From Bacteroidota bacterium (GTDB taxonomy: Bacteria > Bacteroidota > Bacteroidia > Bacteroidales > UBA12481): 64,000 nucleotides of DNA. Location: contig JABHCC010000149.1 of assembly GCA_018669475.1 (NCBI GenBank), positions 62,001-126,000 of the forward strand, written 5' to 3'. A program made the translations under genes and the position numbers. Under the pieces are notes generated by a model that was given only the letters and a program-made list of their open reading frames with translations, searched no databases and was not told the origin of the DNA. Of this stretch, positions 36,006 through 46,326 are shown one piece after another; positions within the stretch are counted from its first letter, which is position 1; the number at the start of each line of letters is the position of its first letter.

Positions 36006-37565
36006 TTATTTTACTGACATGGTTTTAGTTTCAATGTAATTCCCGGTTTCGAGGGTATAGTAATACGTTCCTGTTCTGATTTGACCGACATTAATATAAG
36101 CAGTGTGTCTCCCTGCCGGCTTTTCTCCCTCATAGAGTTTTATAATCTGTCGTCCTGCCATATCAGTAATCGTTATTGTCACCTCCCCGTTGAGAATAAG
36201 CTCATAAGGGATGGAGGTTATTGAATCAAAGGGATTGGGATAGTTTTCTCCCAGAGTATTCTTATTATGAACAGTTTCAATACCGGTTTTTACACTATAA
36301 TCAATTTTCACCTGATAGAAGAACTTCTGATTCCCCCTGAAAGACACCGGGGTGGAGATAATCACCAGATAGACTTCCTCATCATCCGGATTGGCCTTAT
36401 AAGTGAAAGACCCATCAGTCAAATTTAGCATATCCATATCATAGTAGGAGACTGAATTGTCTTTTTTTACCACAATTCGCCCTTTGAAGCTAGCTAAATC
36501 TCCATCCCTTCCATGAGAATCACCTTTCAGATCGAAGGTGTAATCGGCTCTTTGAGAGTTTTCTATTTTATAGACATTGTAAGCCCAGGCCCGGGTAACG
36601 AAATCATTTTCAGGAGATATCCATTCTCCATTGCTGCCTTCGTTTGTAAAAGTTTTGACGATGGGGTGAACGTCATTTAGGTCTCCGTAGTTCTTTAACT
36701 CCTGATAGCTTCGTGCCTCTGTGCCCACAGGAAAGTGCTCAAATCCCCCAACATTATGAGCGGCATAATCAGCAAATAATTCACTGAAAGTATCCGCCCC
36801 AATCTCCTTATACAGATATTCCTGAGGAAGATCATTGGTCTCGGCAAAAAAGCCACCAACAATTATTTCTGGTGATACACCCCGTACATCCGTTAGGTAA
36901 TTAATCATGATATTCATCCCATATTGATGACAGAATCGTTGCCAATTTGCCTGATCCTGAGCTTCGCGATTGTTATAAGTATACCACATGGGAACCTGAG
37001 GGTTAAACGTTATACATGAAGCAGTAACATATTCGTCTTTCGAGCCTGGATGTTTAAGGGCTGCATACCAGTTTGCTGTTGCCTCTATGTACCACTGACT
37101 ATCACCACTATAAGCATATCCTGGCGAGTTTGCATTGTACTGAAAAATATGAAATCCTTCATGCTGAAGACCTGCATTATTACGATTGGCGTATCCGATC
37201 GGGATTGTCAAATAGGGGTAGCCGTTTGAATCTGTTCCTTGCCCCATGGCCCATCCATCTGGAAAGAGATCATGACCGTTATGTATATACACATTGTAAT
37301 AATATCCATCCAGGGGATTAGGAGGATTTCTCATCTGGTAAGTATTCAAACAATCATTTTGGCAATCCACAAGAGTTAACAATAATTCTTCAGCCTCATC
37401 TGCATAATCGTATGCCTTATCCCACCATGCAACAAAGATTCCTTTTGTCTTGTATCCACAGTTATCTACAGTTGAAAAAACAGAATTCAATTGTAGATCA
37501 TCCTGGCCAAGAGCAAAAATGGTACACATCAGGAGTACAAATAGTAATCTTGCTTTCTTTTCCAT
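36006..37565 (-). CDS. T9SS-exported HExxH metallopeptidase-like protein (DUF6055-like)
   Basis: A 519-residue protein with a signal peptide and a type IX secretion sorting domain at the end (about 440-519: NYPNPFDSITSIPYEL, then GTYYYTLETG and a basic tail). The middle carries H135-E-G-F-H139 in GLQHEGFHIFQY with Glu161 in WYIEATANWYAA, a plausible zinc site. The arrangement resembles the DUF6055 group of putative metalloproteins. It is the only protein in the cluster with a clear T9SS tail, so it is probably surface-anchored or released. In a carbohydrate cluster it may open glycoproteins; this is inference. Confidence 0.78.
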   Translation of the reverse strand: MEKKARLLFVLLMCTIFALGQDDLQLNSVFSTVDNCGYKTKGIFVAWWDKAYDYADEAEELLLTLVDCQNDCLNTYQMRNPPNPLDGYYYNVYIHNGHDLFPDGWAMGQGTDSNGYPYLTIPIGYANRNNAGLQHEGFHIFQYNANSPGYAYSGDSQWYIEATANWYAALKHPGSKDEYVTASCITFNPQVPMWYTYNNREAQDQANWQRFCHQYGMNIMINYLTDVRGVSPEIIVGGFFAETNDLPQEYLYKEIGADTFSELFADYAAHNVGGFEHFPVGTEARSYQELKNYGDLNDVHPIVKTFTNEGSNGEWISPENDFVTRAWAYNVYKIENSQRADYTFDLKGDSHGRDGDLASFKGRIVVKKDNSVSYYDMDMLNLTDGSFTYKANPDDEEVYLVIISTPVSFRGNQKFFYQVKIDYSVKTGIETVHNKNTLGENYPNPFDSITSIPYELILNGEVTITITDMAGRQIIKLYEGEKPAGRHTAYINVGQIRTGTYYYTLETGNYIETKTMSVK

Positions 37566-37618
37566 TTCTTAAATTTTAATCAATTCTACCTATAGAAAGT
37601 TTAATGCCCGAAAAAAAA

Positions 37619-39430
37619 TTATTCCAGACTATTGCAAACTTTCAGATTTACCTTCCGGATCTTCTCTTCAAGCATCTTTATCTTCTTCCTATCGTAGGTC
37701 ATAAGACCATTGATCTCGGATTCCACATCGCTTGTTTGTGTATATACAGCTGCAGAATATCCATATGGAATAAGCTCCATAAGTTTTTCAGCCAGGTTAA
37801 TATAGGCATCCGTAGCCTCAGCTGAAGTCTTATATTGTACATAGCCCCAGTTTCTTCCTGTCTCCCAAAGGTGTCCGTCAATAGCTAAACCAATACCACC
37901 ATATTCACCTAAAACATTGCTTCTTTTTGAATCAAAAAGCCCCATCTTAGGTTCTGGATAATTATGCATATCCAAAATATCTCCCACATCATAGTGGTTT
38001 CCACCACTTGCCGGATTCACAAGACGTGAAGGATCATAGTTTTTTGTCCATTGAGCAATCTCGACAGTCTTAAATTGCCCCCATGATTCATTGAAAGGAA
38101 CCCAAACCACAACACTTGGATTTGAGTATGTCAGGTCCATGATTTCTTTCCATTCCTGCCTGAAATTATTCTCAGATTCTACACTCCTAACTAATTCTTT
38201 ACCGTTGAAATAATTTCGTCCTTGCCATCTTGGTGAACGGTCTCCACCAGGCATGTCCTGCCATACCAGAATACCTTCGCGATCGCAATGGTAATACCAG
38301 CGAGCAGGTTCAACTTTAACATGCTTTCGAATCATGTTAAAACCAAGATCCTTTGTCTTTTTTATATCATACAAAAGTGCTTCATCAGTTGGCGCAGTAT
38401 AAAGCCCGTCGGGCCACCAACCCTGGTCAAGAGGGCCAAACTGGAAGTAGTCTTTGTTGTTCAGTTGCATCCTGATAATGCCATTTTTATCACGGGCGGT
38501 TGAAATTTTTCGCATCCCGAAATAGCTTTTGACCTGATCAATTGCTTTTCCTTTTCTGATAATTTCCACCTCCATATCATAGAGGAAAGGAGATTCAGGA
38601 GTCCAGAGTTTTGCATCTGGTACAGCAATCAGCACTTCCTGACCGGCTGCAGCTTTACCGGTACTAATGATCTTTCCATCATCCAGTACATTGACAAGCA
38701 CAATGTCAGCTGGATCAGAGCCAGATAAACAAGTGTTTACACATATATTCTGTCCATCAATATTGGGTATGGTTTTCAGCTGAGATACATAGCAGGTGTT
38801 AACAGCCTCCAACCATACTGTCTGCCAGATACCGCTTACCGGAGTATAGAATATCCCACCCGGTTTTACCACCTGCTTACCGCGGGGTTGATAACCGTCG
38901 CTGGTTGGATCCCAAACTTTCACAAGCAGTTTCTGATCTCCGGATTTGTTTAGAAAAGGAGTAATATCAAAGGAAAATGGGGTATATCCTCCCTGATGGC
39001 TTCCAATTTTTATATCGTTCAGCCAGATATCTGCTTTCCAATCTACTCCCCCAAAATGAAGTACAATATTTTTGTTTTTCCATTCTTTTGGGATGCTTAA
39101 TGATTGCTGGTACCAGAGTTCATTGTTTTTTCCGACTCTTTTTTGTACTCCTGATAAGCTGGATTCAATAGCAAATGGAACCAATATTTTTCCATCGAAG
39201 GATTCGGGTATATTTCCTCCTTTTGGAAGAATAGCATAGTTCCAAAGGCCATTTAAATTCTTCCATGAATTTCTTACTAACTGTGGTCTTGGGTATTCAG
39301 GAAGTGGATTGTTTGGATCCACCTTCTCAGCCCATTCAGTTTTAATTTTATCTCCGGCGGGTTTCCAATCCTGGGCAAACAAGTTGATTGCAGCGATAGT
39401 AATCAATGCCAGTAATAGTATTCTTTTCAT
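37619..39430 (-). CDS. GH2-family glycoside hydrolase, short form
   Basis: A 603-residue exported enzyme (signal peptide to LFAQ20). It has the GH2 sugar-binding domain (FGGVDWKADIWLNDIKIGSHQGGYTP split across 126-151), a central Ig domain and a TIM barrel with acid/base Glu448 in VVWVPFNESWGQ and nucleophile Glu509 in NVLGEYGG. It is shorter than the GH2 enzyme at 29178 and lacks its C-terminal domains. Members of this branch include beta-glucuronidase- and beta-galactosidase-like enzymes; the specificity is not resolved. It is 11 bp downstream of the GH78-like gene, in the same operon. Confidence 0.88.
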   Translation of the reverse strand: MKRILLLALITIAAINLFAQDWKPAGDKIKTEWAEKVDPNNPLPEYPRPQLVRNSWKNLNGLWNYAILPKGGNIPESFDGKILVPFAIESSLSGVQKRVGKNNELWYQQSLSIPKEWKNKNIVLHFGGVDWKADIWLNDIKIGSHQGGYTPFSFDITPFLNKSGDQKLLVKVWDPTSDGYQPRGKQVVKPGGIFYTPVSGIWQTVWLEAVNTCYVSQLKTIPNIDGQNICVNTCLSGSDPADIVLVNVLDDGKIISTGKAAAGQEVLIAVPDAKLWTPESPFLYDMEVEIIRKGKAIDQVKSYFGMRKISTARDKNGIIRMQLNNKDYFQFGPLDQGWWPDGLYTAPTDEALLYDIKKTKDLGFNMIRKHVKVEPARWYYHCDREGILVWQDMPGGDRSPRWQGRNYFNGKELVRSVESENNFRQEWKEIMDLTYSNPSVVVWVPFNESWGQFKTVEIAQWTKNYDPSRLVNPASGGNHYDVGDILDMHNYPEPKMGLFDSKRSNVLGEYGGIGLAIDGHLWETGRNWGYVQYKTSAEATDAYINLAEKLMELIPYGYSAAVYTQTSDVESEINGLMTYDRKKIKMLEEKIRKVNLKVCNSLE

Positions 39431-39441
39431 AGTTATCTTAG

Positions 39442-41904
39442 TTATAATTCTGTTAGTTTGAGTTTCGTATTGTTTGTGATCTCTAATTTATAAGCTGATG
39501 GAAGAGAATACTGAATATGCAATTCGTTCCCGATTTTTTCCCATTCCAATGTAAGGATATCATCTCCTATCGGAACCTGTCCTTTACACTTTGTCAAAGG
39601 TAATTCTGAAAATTGAAAACGGATGAGTGAGTTCTTTGTGTCAATTTTCTCAATTCCAAGAATATCACGATAAAGCACATGTACAACATGAGATGCAAAG
39701 CCATGATTACAACTGGCATAGGTGCCAATATTCTCCCAGAGAGTGCCGGTTTCTTTGGCCATATAGTCAAAGAAATCAACGGATTCCTCGATGATTTGTG
39801 TTTTAAGATTATATCTTGACAATAGCTCGAGCCTGAGGTAATTTCCGATAAAAGAATTTGCAGGATGAATCTCAGGATAAAGACCTGACTCTTGTCTTTT
39901 CGGACCAAATTCAGTACTTAATTTTCTCCATAGTTCCGGATGGGATTCAGGGCTGGCGAGATCAAAGAAAAACGCGTAGTATTGACAGACTTCTGTGGAG
40001 TTTTCTGTTGGTGTGCAATGAGTTTCAAGGCTAAGTTCAGGATCGCCGGAGTTTAGTCGGATGGCATTGTCGACGAAGAATTCTCCGTTCCAGGATTGCT
40101 TACGAATAGTCTTTCTGATCTGTTCTGCTTCCTTTGTTAATTCTGACTTACCATAGAGGCTTCCTGCTACTTCAAGTGTTTTGGCAAAAAGCATATTTGT
40201 AGGATAGTTGACATCCTGAACGAATCCATTGGCAGCAGACCATTCTACGAAAATCCATGAATCCAAACTTTCAAGTAAGCCATCTTCGTTTTTGAAAGGC
40301 ATGAAATAATCGAGGAGAGCCATCACTTTAGGTTCCAGTTCATCAAGCAGCTGTCTGTCTTGACTACGATCAAGGTATTCTTCTAATTCAACAACAAACC
40401 ACATCGCCCAGTTTGGGATAAACACACTGTCGTTGTGGTCGGCCGGGTAACACATTGGTAGCATTCCATCCGGCAGGTGAGAAAAGGAATCTGGAAGAAG
40501 GAAATTTTCAAGGAAATTTTTCTCTATCAGAGTATTGCCAGAGATGTCATTGGCCACACGAGCTGTAAAGTAAGAATCACATAACCAACCAGCACGTTCA
40601 CGATGAGGACAGTCCATGAAAATGTCTACTGCATTCTGACGAAAAGTTTCAACTCCAGCATCATATATCCGGTTCAGTTTTTCATTTGAAGAAGAGAAGG
40701 ATGCTCTCTTGATATCTGGATTGGCATACTCGCGGAGGTACACATGATCGATGGTGCATGAACCATCCGAAATGATGAATTTCAAATATCTGAAGGTATA
40801 TGGCTCGATGGATTCAAGTTTATAAAATCCGGGTTGCAGATCATAAGTTACTGCGGCGATTGTTCCCAGCCTTCTGAAGTTCACATCTCCGTTTTGTAAA
40901 ATCTCGTCAAATACAGCAAACAGACGTGTAGGTTCATGTACTTTGAGCTCCAGGCCTATGAAGCCGCTCAGGTTAGTTCCCAGATCCACAATTTGAAACT
41001 CACCACTTTGAAGATTGATTCTGCTTGAGTCTTTTTTGAAAACTGACGACTGTAAACTAATGGCTTCATTCTCCATCTCCTGCAGCTCAATAGCTGGATT
41101 GTATTCGAGTTCATCTTCAGTAAATCCTCCTAGTTTAGGTCCGATATTCACTACCGCACGGTCTCGCCAATACTGCTCACGTTTAATTCCGGTTTTAACT
41201 GTTCCTTTAGCTACTAATGACTTTGGATTCACAATCGCAAACTCAGGATAAGGGATTCTACGTGGAATTAATTTCTTAGGCCCAACATCTTCAAGCACTA
41301 ACTCAGCCTTATTCTCAAGTCTCAAACCATAAGCCTCATGGCTTATCCGGTAGTATTCAATAAATGGTCTTTGGAAGGAATATCTGGGTACTTTCTGAAC
41401 CCTTTCAGGCAGTGTGAATGCCACGAAATCATTATTCTCAGGATGAGTAGCTGCAAGTATGTTTTTACCTGAAACAATCTCTGCCTGAACGAAAGAAGGC
41501 TGATCAAGTAAGTAGAAAGAATTAACGTTATAAGCCACCACCTCTATGCTCAGAATATTTGTACCCTCGACAATATATTCATCCAGATCCCACTCATCCA
41601 CACGGTAATATCCATGTCCGGCCCGTGCAGGTCCATGGCCAATAAATTCATTATTCAGATAAATCCGATAGAGACTTGATCCGCATATCCGGAGGAAGGT
41701 ATCATCTTTATCAGGCTTATCAGGCTTCTCAAAATCGCTTTGAAATCCAATGGTGACATTTTTTTGAAACTGCTGATCAATTGGCCAAATGGCGCGGGCT
41801 TTCTTAAATTCAACAGCACCAGGTTCTTTTTGCGGAGTGCAATGAGTAAGAAAAGTCGCAAATATAACTAAGCCAACAAGTGAAAATATTAACAGTCTGT
41901 TCAT
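39442..41904 (-). CDS. GH78-like alpha-L-rhamnosidase-related lipoprotein
   Basis: About 820 residues. I prefer the ATG at 41904, giving MNRLLIFSLVGLVIF and lipid Cys in LTHCTPQK; an in-frame ATG lies 12 bp upstream. N-terminal beta-sandwich domains precede an (alpha/alpha)6 barrel with MDCPHRERAGWLCDSYFTA. This is the GH78 acid motif but one residue shorter than the usual DCPQRDERLGW form; the Glu is kept. A closing beta domain has GFASHVVHVLYRDILGI before it. It is probably an exo-enzyme releasing rhamnose or a related sugar, but the motif variant makes the exact substrate uncertain. Confidence 0.8.
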   Translation of the reverse strand: MNRLLIFSLVGLVIFATFLTHCTPQKEPGAVEFKKARAIWPIDQQFQKNVTIGFQSDFEKPDKPDKDDTFLRICGSSLYRIYLNNEFIGHGPARAGHGYYRVDEWDLDEYIVEGTNILSIEVVAYNVNSFYLLDQPSFVQAEIVSGKNILAATHPENNDFVAFTLPERVQKVPRYSFQRPFIEYYRISHEAYGLRLENKAELVLEDVGPKKLIPRRIPYPEFAIVNPKSLVAKGTVKTGIKREQYWRDRAVVNIGPKLGGFTEDELEYNPAIELQEMENEAISLQSSVFKKDSSRINLQSGEFQIVDLGTNLSGFIGLELKVHEPTRLFAVFDEILQNGDVNFRRLGTIAAVTYDLQPGFYKLESIEPYTFRYLKFIISDGSCTIDHVYLREYANPDIKRASFSSSNEKLNRIYDAGVETFRQNAVDIFMDCPHRERAGWLCDSYFTARVANDISGNTLIEKNFLENFLLPDSFSHLPDGMLPMCYPADHNDSVFIPNWAMWFVVELEEYLDRSQDRQLLDELEPKVMALLDYFMPFKNEDGLLESLDSWIFVEWSAANGFVQDVNYPTNMLFAKTLEVAGSLYGKSELTKEAEQIRKTIRKQSWNGEFFVDNAIRLNSGDPELSLETHCTPTENSTEVCQYYAFFFDLASPESHPELWRKLSTEFGPKRQESGLYPEIHPANSFIGNYLRLELLSRYNLKTQIIEESVDFFDYMAKETGTLWENIGTYASCNHGFASHVVHVLYRDILGIEKIDTKNSLIRFQFSELPLTKCKGQVPIGDDILTLEWEKIGNELHIQYSLPSAYKLEITNNTKLKLTEL

Positions 41905-41936
41905 AGTATTAATCATTTTTGCATAATATCCGAGCC

Positions 41937-43562
41937 TTACCTCGTCTCTAACATCCTCTTTGCATCTTCGATTCTGGATGAACCAAGAGCATGGGCATCT
42001 TTGTCTCCATACCAGAAAATAGTAGATGAATAGTCAGCCTCTCCGACAAACCAACTGAGCAATTCGAAGTCAAATTTCAAGTGTTTCCGGAAAGGGATTT
42101 CATCCAGGTTTCTGGTTCTGAGCCAGGTATTATGGCCCCTTGAGTTAGTTGAATCAGCCCGAATTGCTCCTCCAAAAGGGGTATGAAAAACATAAACGGG
42201 AGCCCAGGAGCTGTTGTAGTAATCCTCAGTTCCTGTGCCAAAGTGGGATGGGAAAGTATCCTCATCTACCCAGATTGTTTCATCTCCTTCTCCATACCAA
42301 CTCTGTGAATAATTGATCAAACTCAGAAGGTCGCCTCGCATTACTCCTTTACCGGTGATAGTAATCATGTTGAAGGGATAAGCATCCGGATTGCTGACGT
42401 CATCAGCGCAATGAAAGAGATGAAGATTGTTGTTCTGCTTCCAGCTGGTATGAAAATACAGGGTGTTTGAATCCCATTTATAGGGAGCTGTTTTTATTTG
42501 CATATGCACTCCTACCTCCTGATCCGACAGGTTCTTCAGACATACGATCGCTTCTTTTTTGTAAGGCATTACCCAGCGGCTTGTTATTCTCCCTTTACCA
42601 TCTGAAGAAATAAACCAGCTTTCAACCATTGGAGCTCCCATTCCACCTCCGGAGAAATCACTGAGCGGAGCCCAGATGGTTTGCTTTCCATCAAATTGTG
42701 CTGAGAGAATAAGCTGGTGCATTACACTCGCGTACGCTGAAGAATCCTGAATGTCTATATCCAGTTGAAGTTCATAGATGGCTTTTTTACCTCTACTTGT
42801 AATCAGCAGAATTGAATCTCCCTGGATAAGCTTCTCTTTTTCTTCAAGAAGATCTAATTCAGGCAATTGAATGTCTTTGTTTCCCAGCTTATCATTAACT
42901 GTTTTGATTTGGATCTCAAGCTCTTGTGCTTTCTCAGGACTAAAGGTCTCCAAGAGGGCCTTTTCTTCGTATTTGCGGTAATTAACTTGGTAATACCTTG
43001 GGTTTTGATCAACGTCAATGGGGATTTCAACCGTTATTTTACAGCTGTTTGCATAAGGAATTGGAAAATATGAGGTACTTCCACCAATGTATTCTTCTGA
43101 CCAACTGGTATGTGGAAATGCCAGATTTTCACCAACTCCGGGGATGCCCATCTGAGTCATATCCCAGGCTGGAATTTCATAACCTGGTTCATGTTTCCCA
43201 TCGAAATAGAAACGAATTACAGGGCGTTTATCCAATGAAGTTATCCAAATACGGGTTATGACACCAGGTCCGTCATGATCCAACATTACTTTTTCAATTC
43301 TTCCATTAATCGTATCGATGCGGATGAAGTTACCCCCTACATAGCCATCGCTATTGGCCATCCATAATGCGGAGTCGGGTGATACGGATCCACGATCATA
43401 GCTACTGGCCTGATGACATGTGTAATAAGGATCAGGGAATTGAGCAATCTGATCTACACTAGCCATCTCATTAAGCAAAGATTCAAGAGTAATAATCGAA
43501 GTTTTCTGACAAGATGCAGTCAATATCAGAAGGAGAAAGATTGTGAGTTTTATGTATTTCAT
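41937..43562 (-). CDS. GH172-family (DUF2961) glycoside hydrolase lipoprotein
   Basis: A 541-residue lipoprotein from the ATG at 43562 (MKYIKLTIFLLLILTASCQK). The longer frame would overlap the upstream gene. The DUF2961 double jelly-roll is recognisable from HDGPGVITRIWITS, RFYFDGKHEPGYE and the catalytic region FGTGTEDYYNSSW. GH172 members act on alpha-D-fructofuranose and D-arabinofuranose linkages. Only 1 bp separates it from the esterase-peptidase gene. Together with GH32 two genes upstream it hints at furanose sugars in the target glycan. Confidence 0.85.
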   Translation of the reverse strand: MKYIKLTIFLLLILTASCQKTSIITLESLLNEMASVDQIAQFPDPYYTCHQASSYDRGSVSPDSALWMANSDGYVGGNFIRIDTINGRIEKVMLDHDGPGVITRIWITSLDKRPVIRFYFDGKHEPGYEIPAWDMTQMGIPGVGENLAFPHTSWSEEYIGGSTSYFPIPYANSCKITVEIPIDVDQNPRYYQVNYRKYEEKALLETFSPEKAQELEIQIKTVNDKLGNKDIQLPELDLLEEKEKLIQGDSILLITSRGKKAIYELQLDIDIQDSSAYASVMHQLILSAQFDGKQTIWAPLSDFSGGGMGAPMVESWFISSDGKGRITSRWVMPYKKEAIVCLKNLSDQEVGVHMQIKTAPYKWDSNTLYFHTSWKQNNNLHLFHCADDVSNPDAYPFNMITITGKGVMRGDLLSLINYSQSWYGEGDETIWVDEDTFPSHFGTGTEDYYNSSWAPVYVFHTPFGGAIRADSTNSRGHNTWLRTRNLDEIPFRKHLKFDFELLSWFVGEADYSSTIFWYGDKDAHALGSSRIEDAKRMLETR

Positions 43563-43563
43563 T

Positions 43564-46326
43564 CTAGTCAAATTTAATCTTAGTCTTATTCTTGTCTGCA
43601 GGAATACCATGATCATTAAACCATTTGAAAAGATCTCTTCCCATTGCTTTGCTCAATAAAGACACTGTGTTATGAATGTCATATCTGCTGATCAGCTCAG
43701 GCTTTGCATAAGTTCTTTTAAGTTTAAAATAGTCAGCTACAATTGTAGGATTCTCTTTCCGCAGTTGTTCCCACACCCAATATGATTTGCCCCAATGGAT
43801 GTTGTTCTTTTCACTTTGTGAGAGTTCTTTCCCTTTTCCGGTGAGGTTTCCGTGAAGATCATAATTTTTCATTTCAGGATCGAGTTTGCTTGCCCGTTCG
43901 ATGGTTCTTTCGATTCTACGAAGGGCTTCTTCCTCATGTCCCATATCGATCATCACTAGATTTCCTACATAGGTAGCGATAGGCTCATTCCATACTTCAG
44001 CGAACGGTAGTACCCATGAATGAACAGATTCGTGTGTCAGAAATTCAATCATACCATCCTCACGTTCCGGAAATCCACCCCACCAAACCGCCAGGGCAAC
44101 AACGGTACCACTAGAAAATCCACCTCCACCGGTTGCCAGGAGAGTAAGCTGAGAAGCCATACCAGGTGAAAGCGGAACACCCATTCTTTTTTCTACATAG
44201 GGCTTCGACCTCTTGTACACATCAAGCATAGCATCGGCAAATGGTTTCATATAGTCATTGTAGCTCAGTTTAAACGTACCATGATTGTCGTTGTATTCCA
44301 GATCATTAATACCAAGAGTGTTGAATGATTTTAGTGGATCAATTGTTTTTCCTGATGCTGTCTCTACTAAAAGAGGTTTCCAAATTTCTGTATTGATTGA
44401 ATCTTTGGCACTGGGGTGACTGCCGGATAAAGACCGGGAGGATACCAATAGTGTTCCTTTTCCTACTTTTTTTCTGGCGAGCATGGCTTTTTGCTTTGCA
44501 TCCTTCAGCAGGATATCCCATTTTTTTGCCTGATCAAAGCTGAGAACAGATCCTCCTTTGCTTTCAACTTCAATTTGTGCGATTTTATCAGTAGGAGACA
44601 AGGGATATTTCGCTGCTTCAGTAAAACTTGCTCCGTAATGCTCGAGTAGCAGGTTTTGAGAACGATTGTTTTCTGATCCAAAGACAACAACCCCACCACC
44701 AGATTTGAGAAATGCATCAATTGCTTCAATGTCTTTATCCACATATTTTATGCGATTATCACAACCCAATAAAACCAGGAGATTGGCATTGCTGAAATCA
44801 AAATTGTACAGGTTACACCAGTTAGTAACGGCCTTTTGTTCAGGTAAATACTGTCTGTCAAAGCGATGATCAGCATAGAAAGTAAATTCATGGGCCAGAT
44901 CAGAAACAACATGAACTGCCGGAGCTGCCTTTATTTTTTGAGGCCCGAAGCAAGAGGCTGGCAGATTTGCACTGTTGAACAAAGCGGGAGTGGCTGTATT
45001 GCTGAATGCAAACTGTACCCATTGTGCCTGATCAATTTTTCTTGTATCGAGAATAATCCGATCATCTATTATTTCTGCCTTTACTCTGGTGTAAATACCA
45101 TCAGCTCCGGCAACCTCAAAATAGCCTCTTTCTTGTCCATCGAAATGAAGTCCATCAGAATGCTTAAAACTGATAATGACTTTTCCTTTATAAAGCATTG
45201 CGGACTCAAAATCAGGAGATTCCACTTCCGTGTCAATAATTTGATAATGGTGCTTCAGAGCAAGGTTGGCCAGTCGATTACCTACTTCACGCTTGTTACC
45301 CGGATGAATGTTTGTTGTATCCCCAATATCGCTGGTAACTATCATTCCTGTATTTGGAATTCGTAAGGATAAACGTTGCTGATCACGTATGACCTGAGAT
45401 CGCTCTTCAGGGTGTCGATAGGCATATGGAGCAATCTGAACATGGTAAAGAGGTAGCTTGTGCCCGAATTGTTTTCTTCTTTCCCTGACAAGGACTTCCA
45501 TCTTATCAGCATATGTATATGGGTCGCGTGCATTGCTTTCTCCCTGGTACCAAATCATACCGGCAATAGAATAATTGCCAAGTGGATAGGTCATTGCATT
45601 ATAGCCCCAACCAGGTTCTGATGAAGGCCACCACTGAAACTCTTTGAGCTTTTTAGCCGATTTGACCAGTTCATTATTATCCATGTATGAACTTTCGGGA
45701 TACCAAAACTCTATCGGAGTTCCTCCCCAGGCATCAACTATGACTCCTACAGGAACATCCAGAGCTTCTTGCAAATGCTTTGCAAAATAGTATCCGGTGC
45801 CACTGGTGTTCTGCATTACATCCGGATTACATACATTCCAATCGCCTTCCAGATCATCCTGTGTGGTTTCGCTGGTTCTCAGGTATACCTTGAAAAAACG
45901 AATGTTGGGTAAATTAGCGGATCCGACTTCTTTTTCATAATTGTCAACCCTCAGCCACTGGTTAGTCCATTCCATATTGGACTGGCCCGAAGCTAGCCAA
46001 ACTTCACCTATCAGGATATTCTTCAAAAAGATAGTTTTGGCTTTCGAGTTTCCGCTGATTGTTATTGTGTGGGCTAGATAGCTTGCTCCAGGAGTTTGTA
46101 GTTCAGCTCTCCATTTTGCACTGTTCTGGGCGCGTACAATAGCAGTATCCCCCCAGCTTGAAATCAAAGTAATTTCTTCTCCCGGATGAGACCAGCCCCA
46201 AATTGGTACTTTCTCATTTTGTTGCAATACCATGTTGTCAGCAAAAACTGTTGCCAGCTTTAGTGGTTGTCCTTTTACTCCCCAGGCAGAGAGCAGGATA
46301 AATAGAGTGACAATTGACTTTCTCAT
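43564..46326 (-). CDS. Sialate-O-acetylesterase-type esterase fused to an HExxH metallopeptidase-like domain
   Basis: A 920-residue exported two-enzyme protein. Residues 21-480 are a SASA-type SGNH esterase with nucleophile Ser116 in LASGQSNMEW and a second block GMIWYQGESNARD. About 485-640 is a flavodoxin/GATase-like region (LLVLLGCDNRI, GGGVVVFGSEN). About 680-920 is a gluzincin-like domain with H765-E-S-V-H769 and Glu781 in AEVWNEPIATY. Deacetylation of a glycan and cleavage of the peptide carrying it could be combined, as expected for mucin-like or glycoprotein substrates; that is inference. Its start codon shares one base with the GH32 stop. Confidence 0.83.
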   Translation of the reverse strand: MRKSIVTLFILLSAWGVKGQPLKLATVFADNMVLQQNEKVPIWGWSHPGEEITLISSWGDTAIVRAQNSAKWRAELQTPGASYLAHTITISGNSKAKTIFLKNILIGEVWLASGQSNMEWTNQWLRVDNYEKEVGSANLPNIRFFKVYLRTSETTQDDLEGDWNVCNPDVMQNTSGTGYYFAKHLQEALDVPVGVIVDAWGGTPIEFWYPESSYMDNNELVKSAKKLKEFQWWPSSEPGWGYNAMTYPLGNYSIAGMIWYQGESNARDPYTYADKMEVLVRERRKQFGHKLPLYHVQIAPYAYRHPEERSQVIRDQQRLSLRIPNTGMIVTSDIGDTTNIHPGNKREVGNRLANLALKHHYQIIDTEVESPDFESAMLYKGKVIISFKHSDGLHFDGQERGYFEVAGADGIYTRVKAEIIDDRIILDTRKIDQAQWVQFAFSNTATPALFNSANLPASCFGPQKIKAAPAVHVVSDLAHEFTFYADHRFDRQYLPEQKAVTNWCNLYNFDFSNANLLVLLGCDNRIKYVDKDIEAIDAFLKSGGGVVVFGSENNRSQNLLLEHYGASFTEAAKYPLSPTDKIAQIEVESKGGSVLSFDQAKKWDILLKDAKQKAMLARKKVGKGTLLVSSRSLSGSHPSAKDSINTEIWKPLLVETASGKTIDPLKSFNTLGINDLEYNDNHGTFKLSYNDYMKPFADAMLDVYKRSKPYVEKRMGVPLSPGMASQLTLLATGGGGFSSGTVVALAVWWGGFPEREDGMIEFLTHESVHSWVLPFAEVWNEPIATYVGNLVMIDMGHEEEALRRIERTIERASKLDPEMKNYDLHGNLTGKGKELSQSEKNNIHWGKSYWVWEQLRKENPTIVADYFKLKRTYAKPELISRYDIHNTVSLLSKAMGRDLFKWFNDHGIPADKNKTKIKFD

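Noticed and set aside
44866-45366. A 166-codon plus-strand frame
   Set aside because: Antisense to the esterase-peptidase fusion; no domain or signal peptide.
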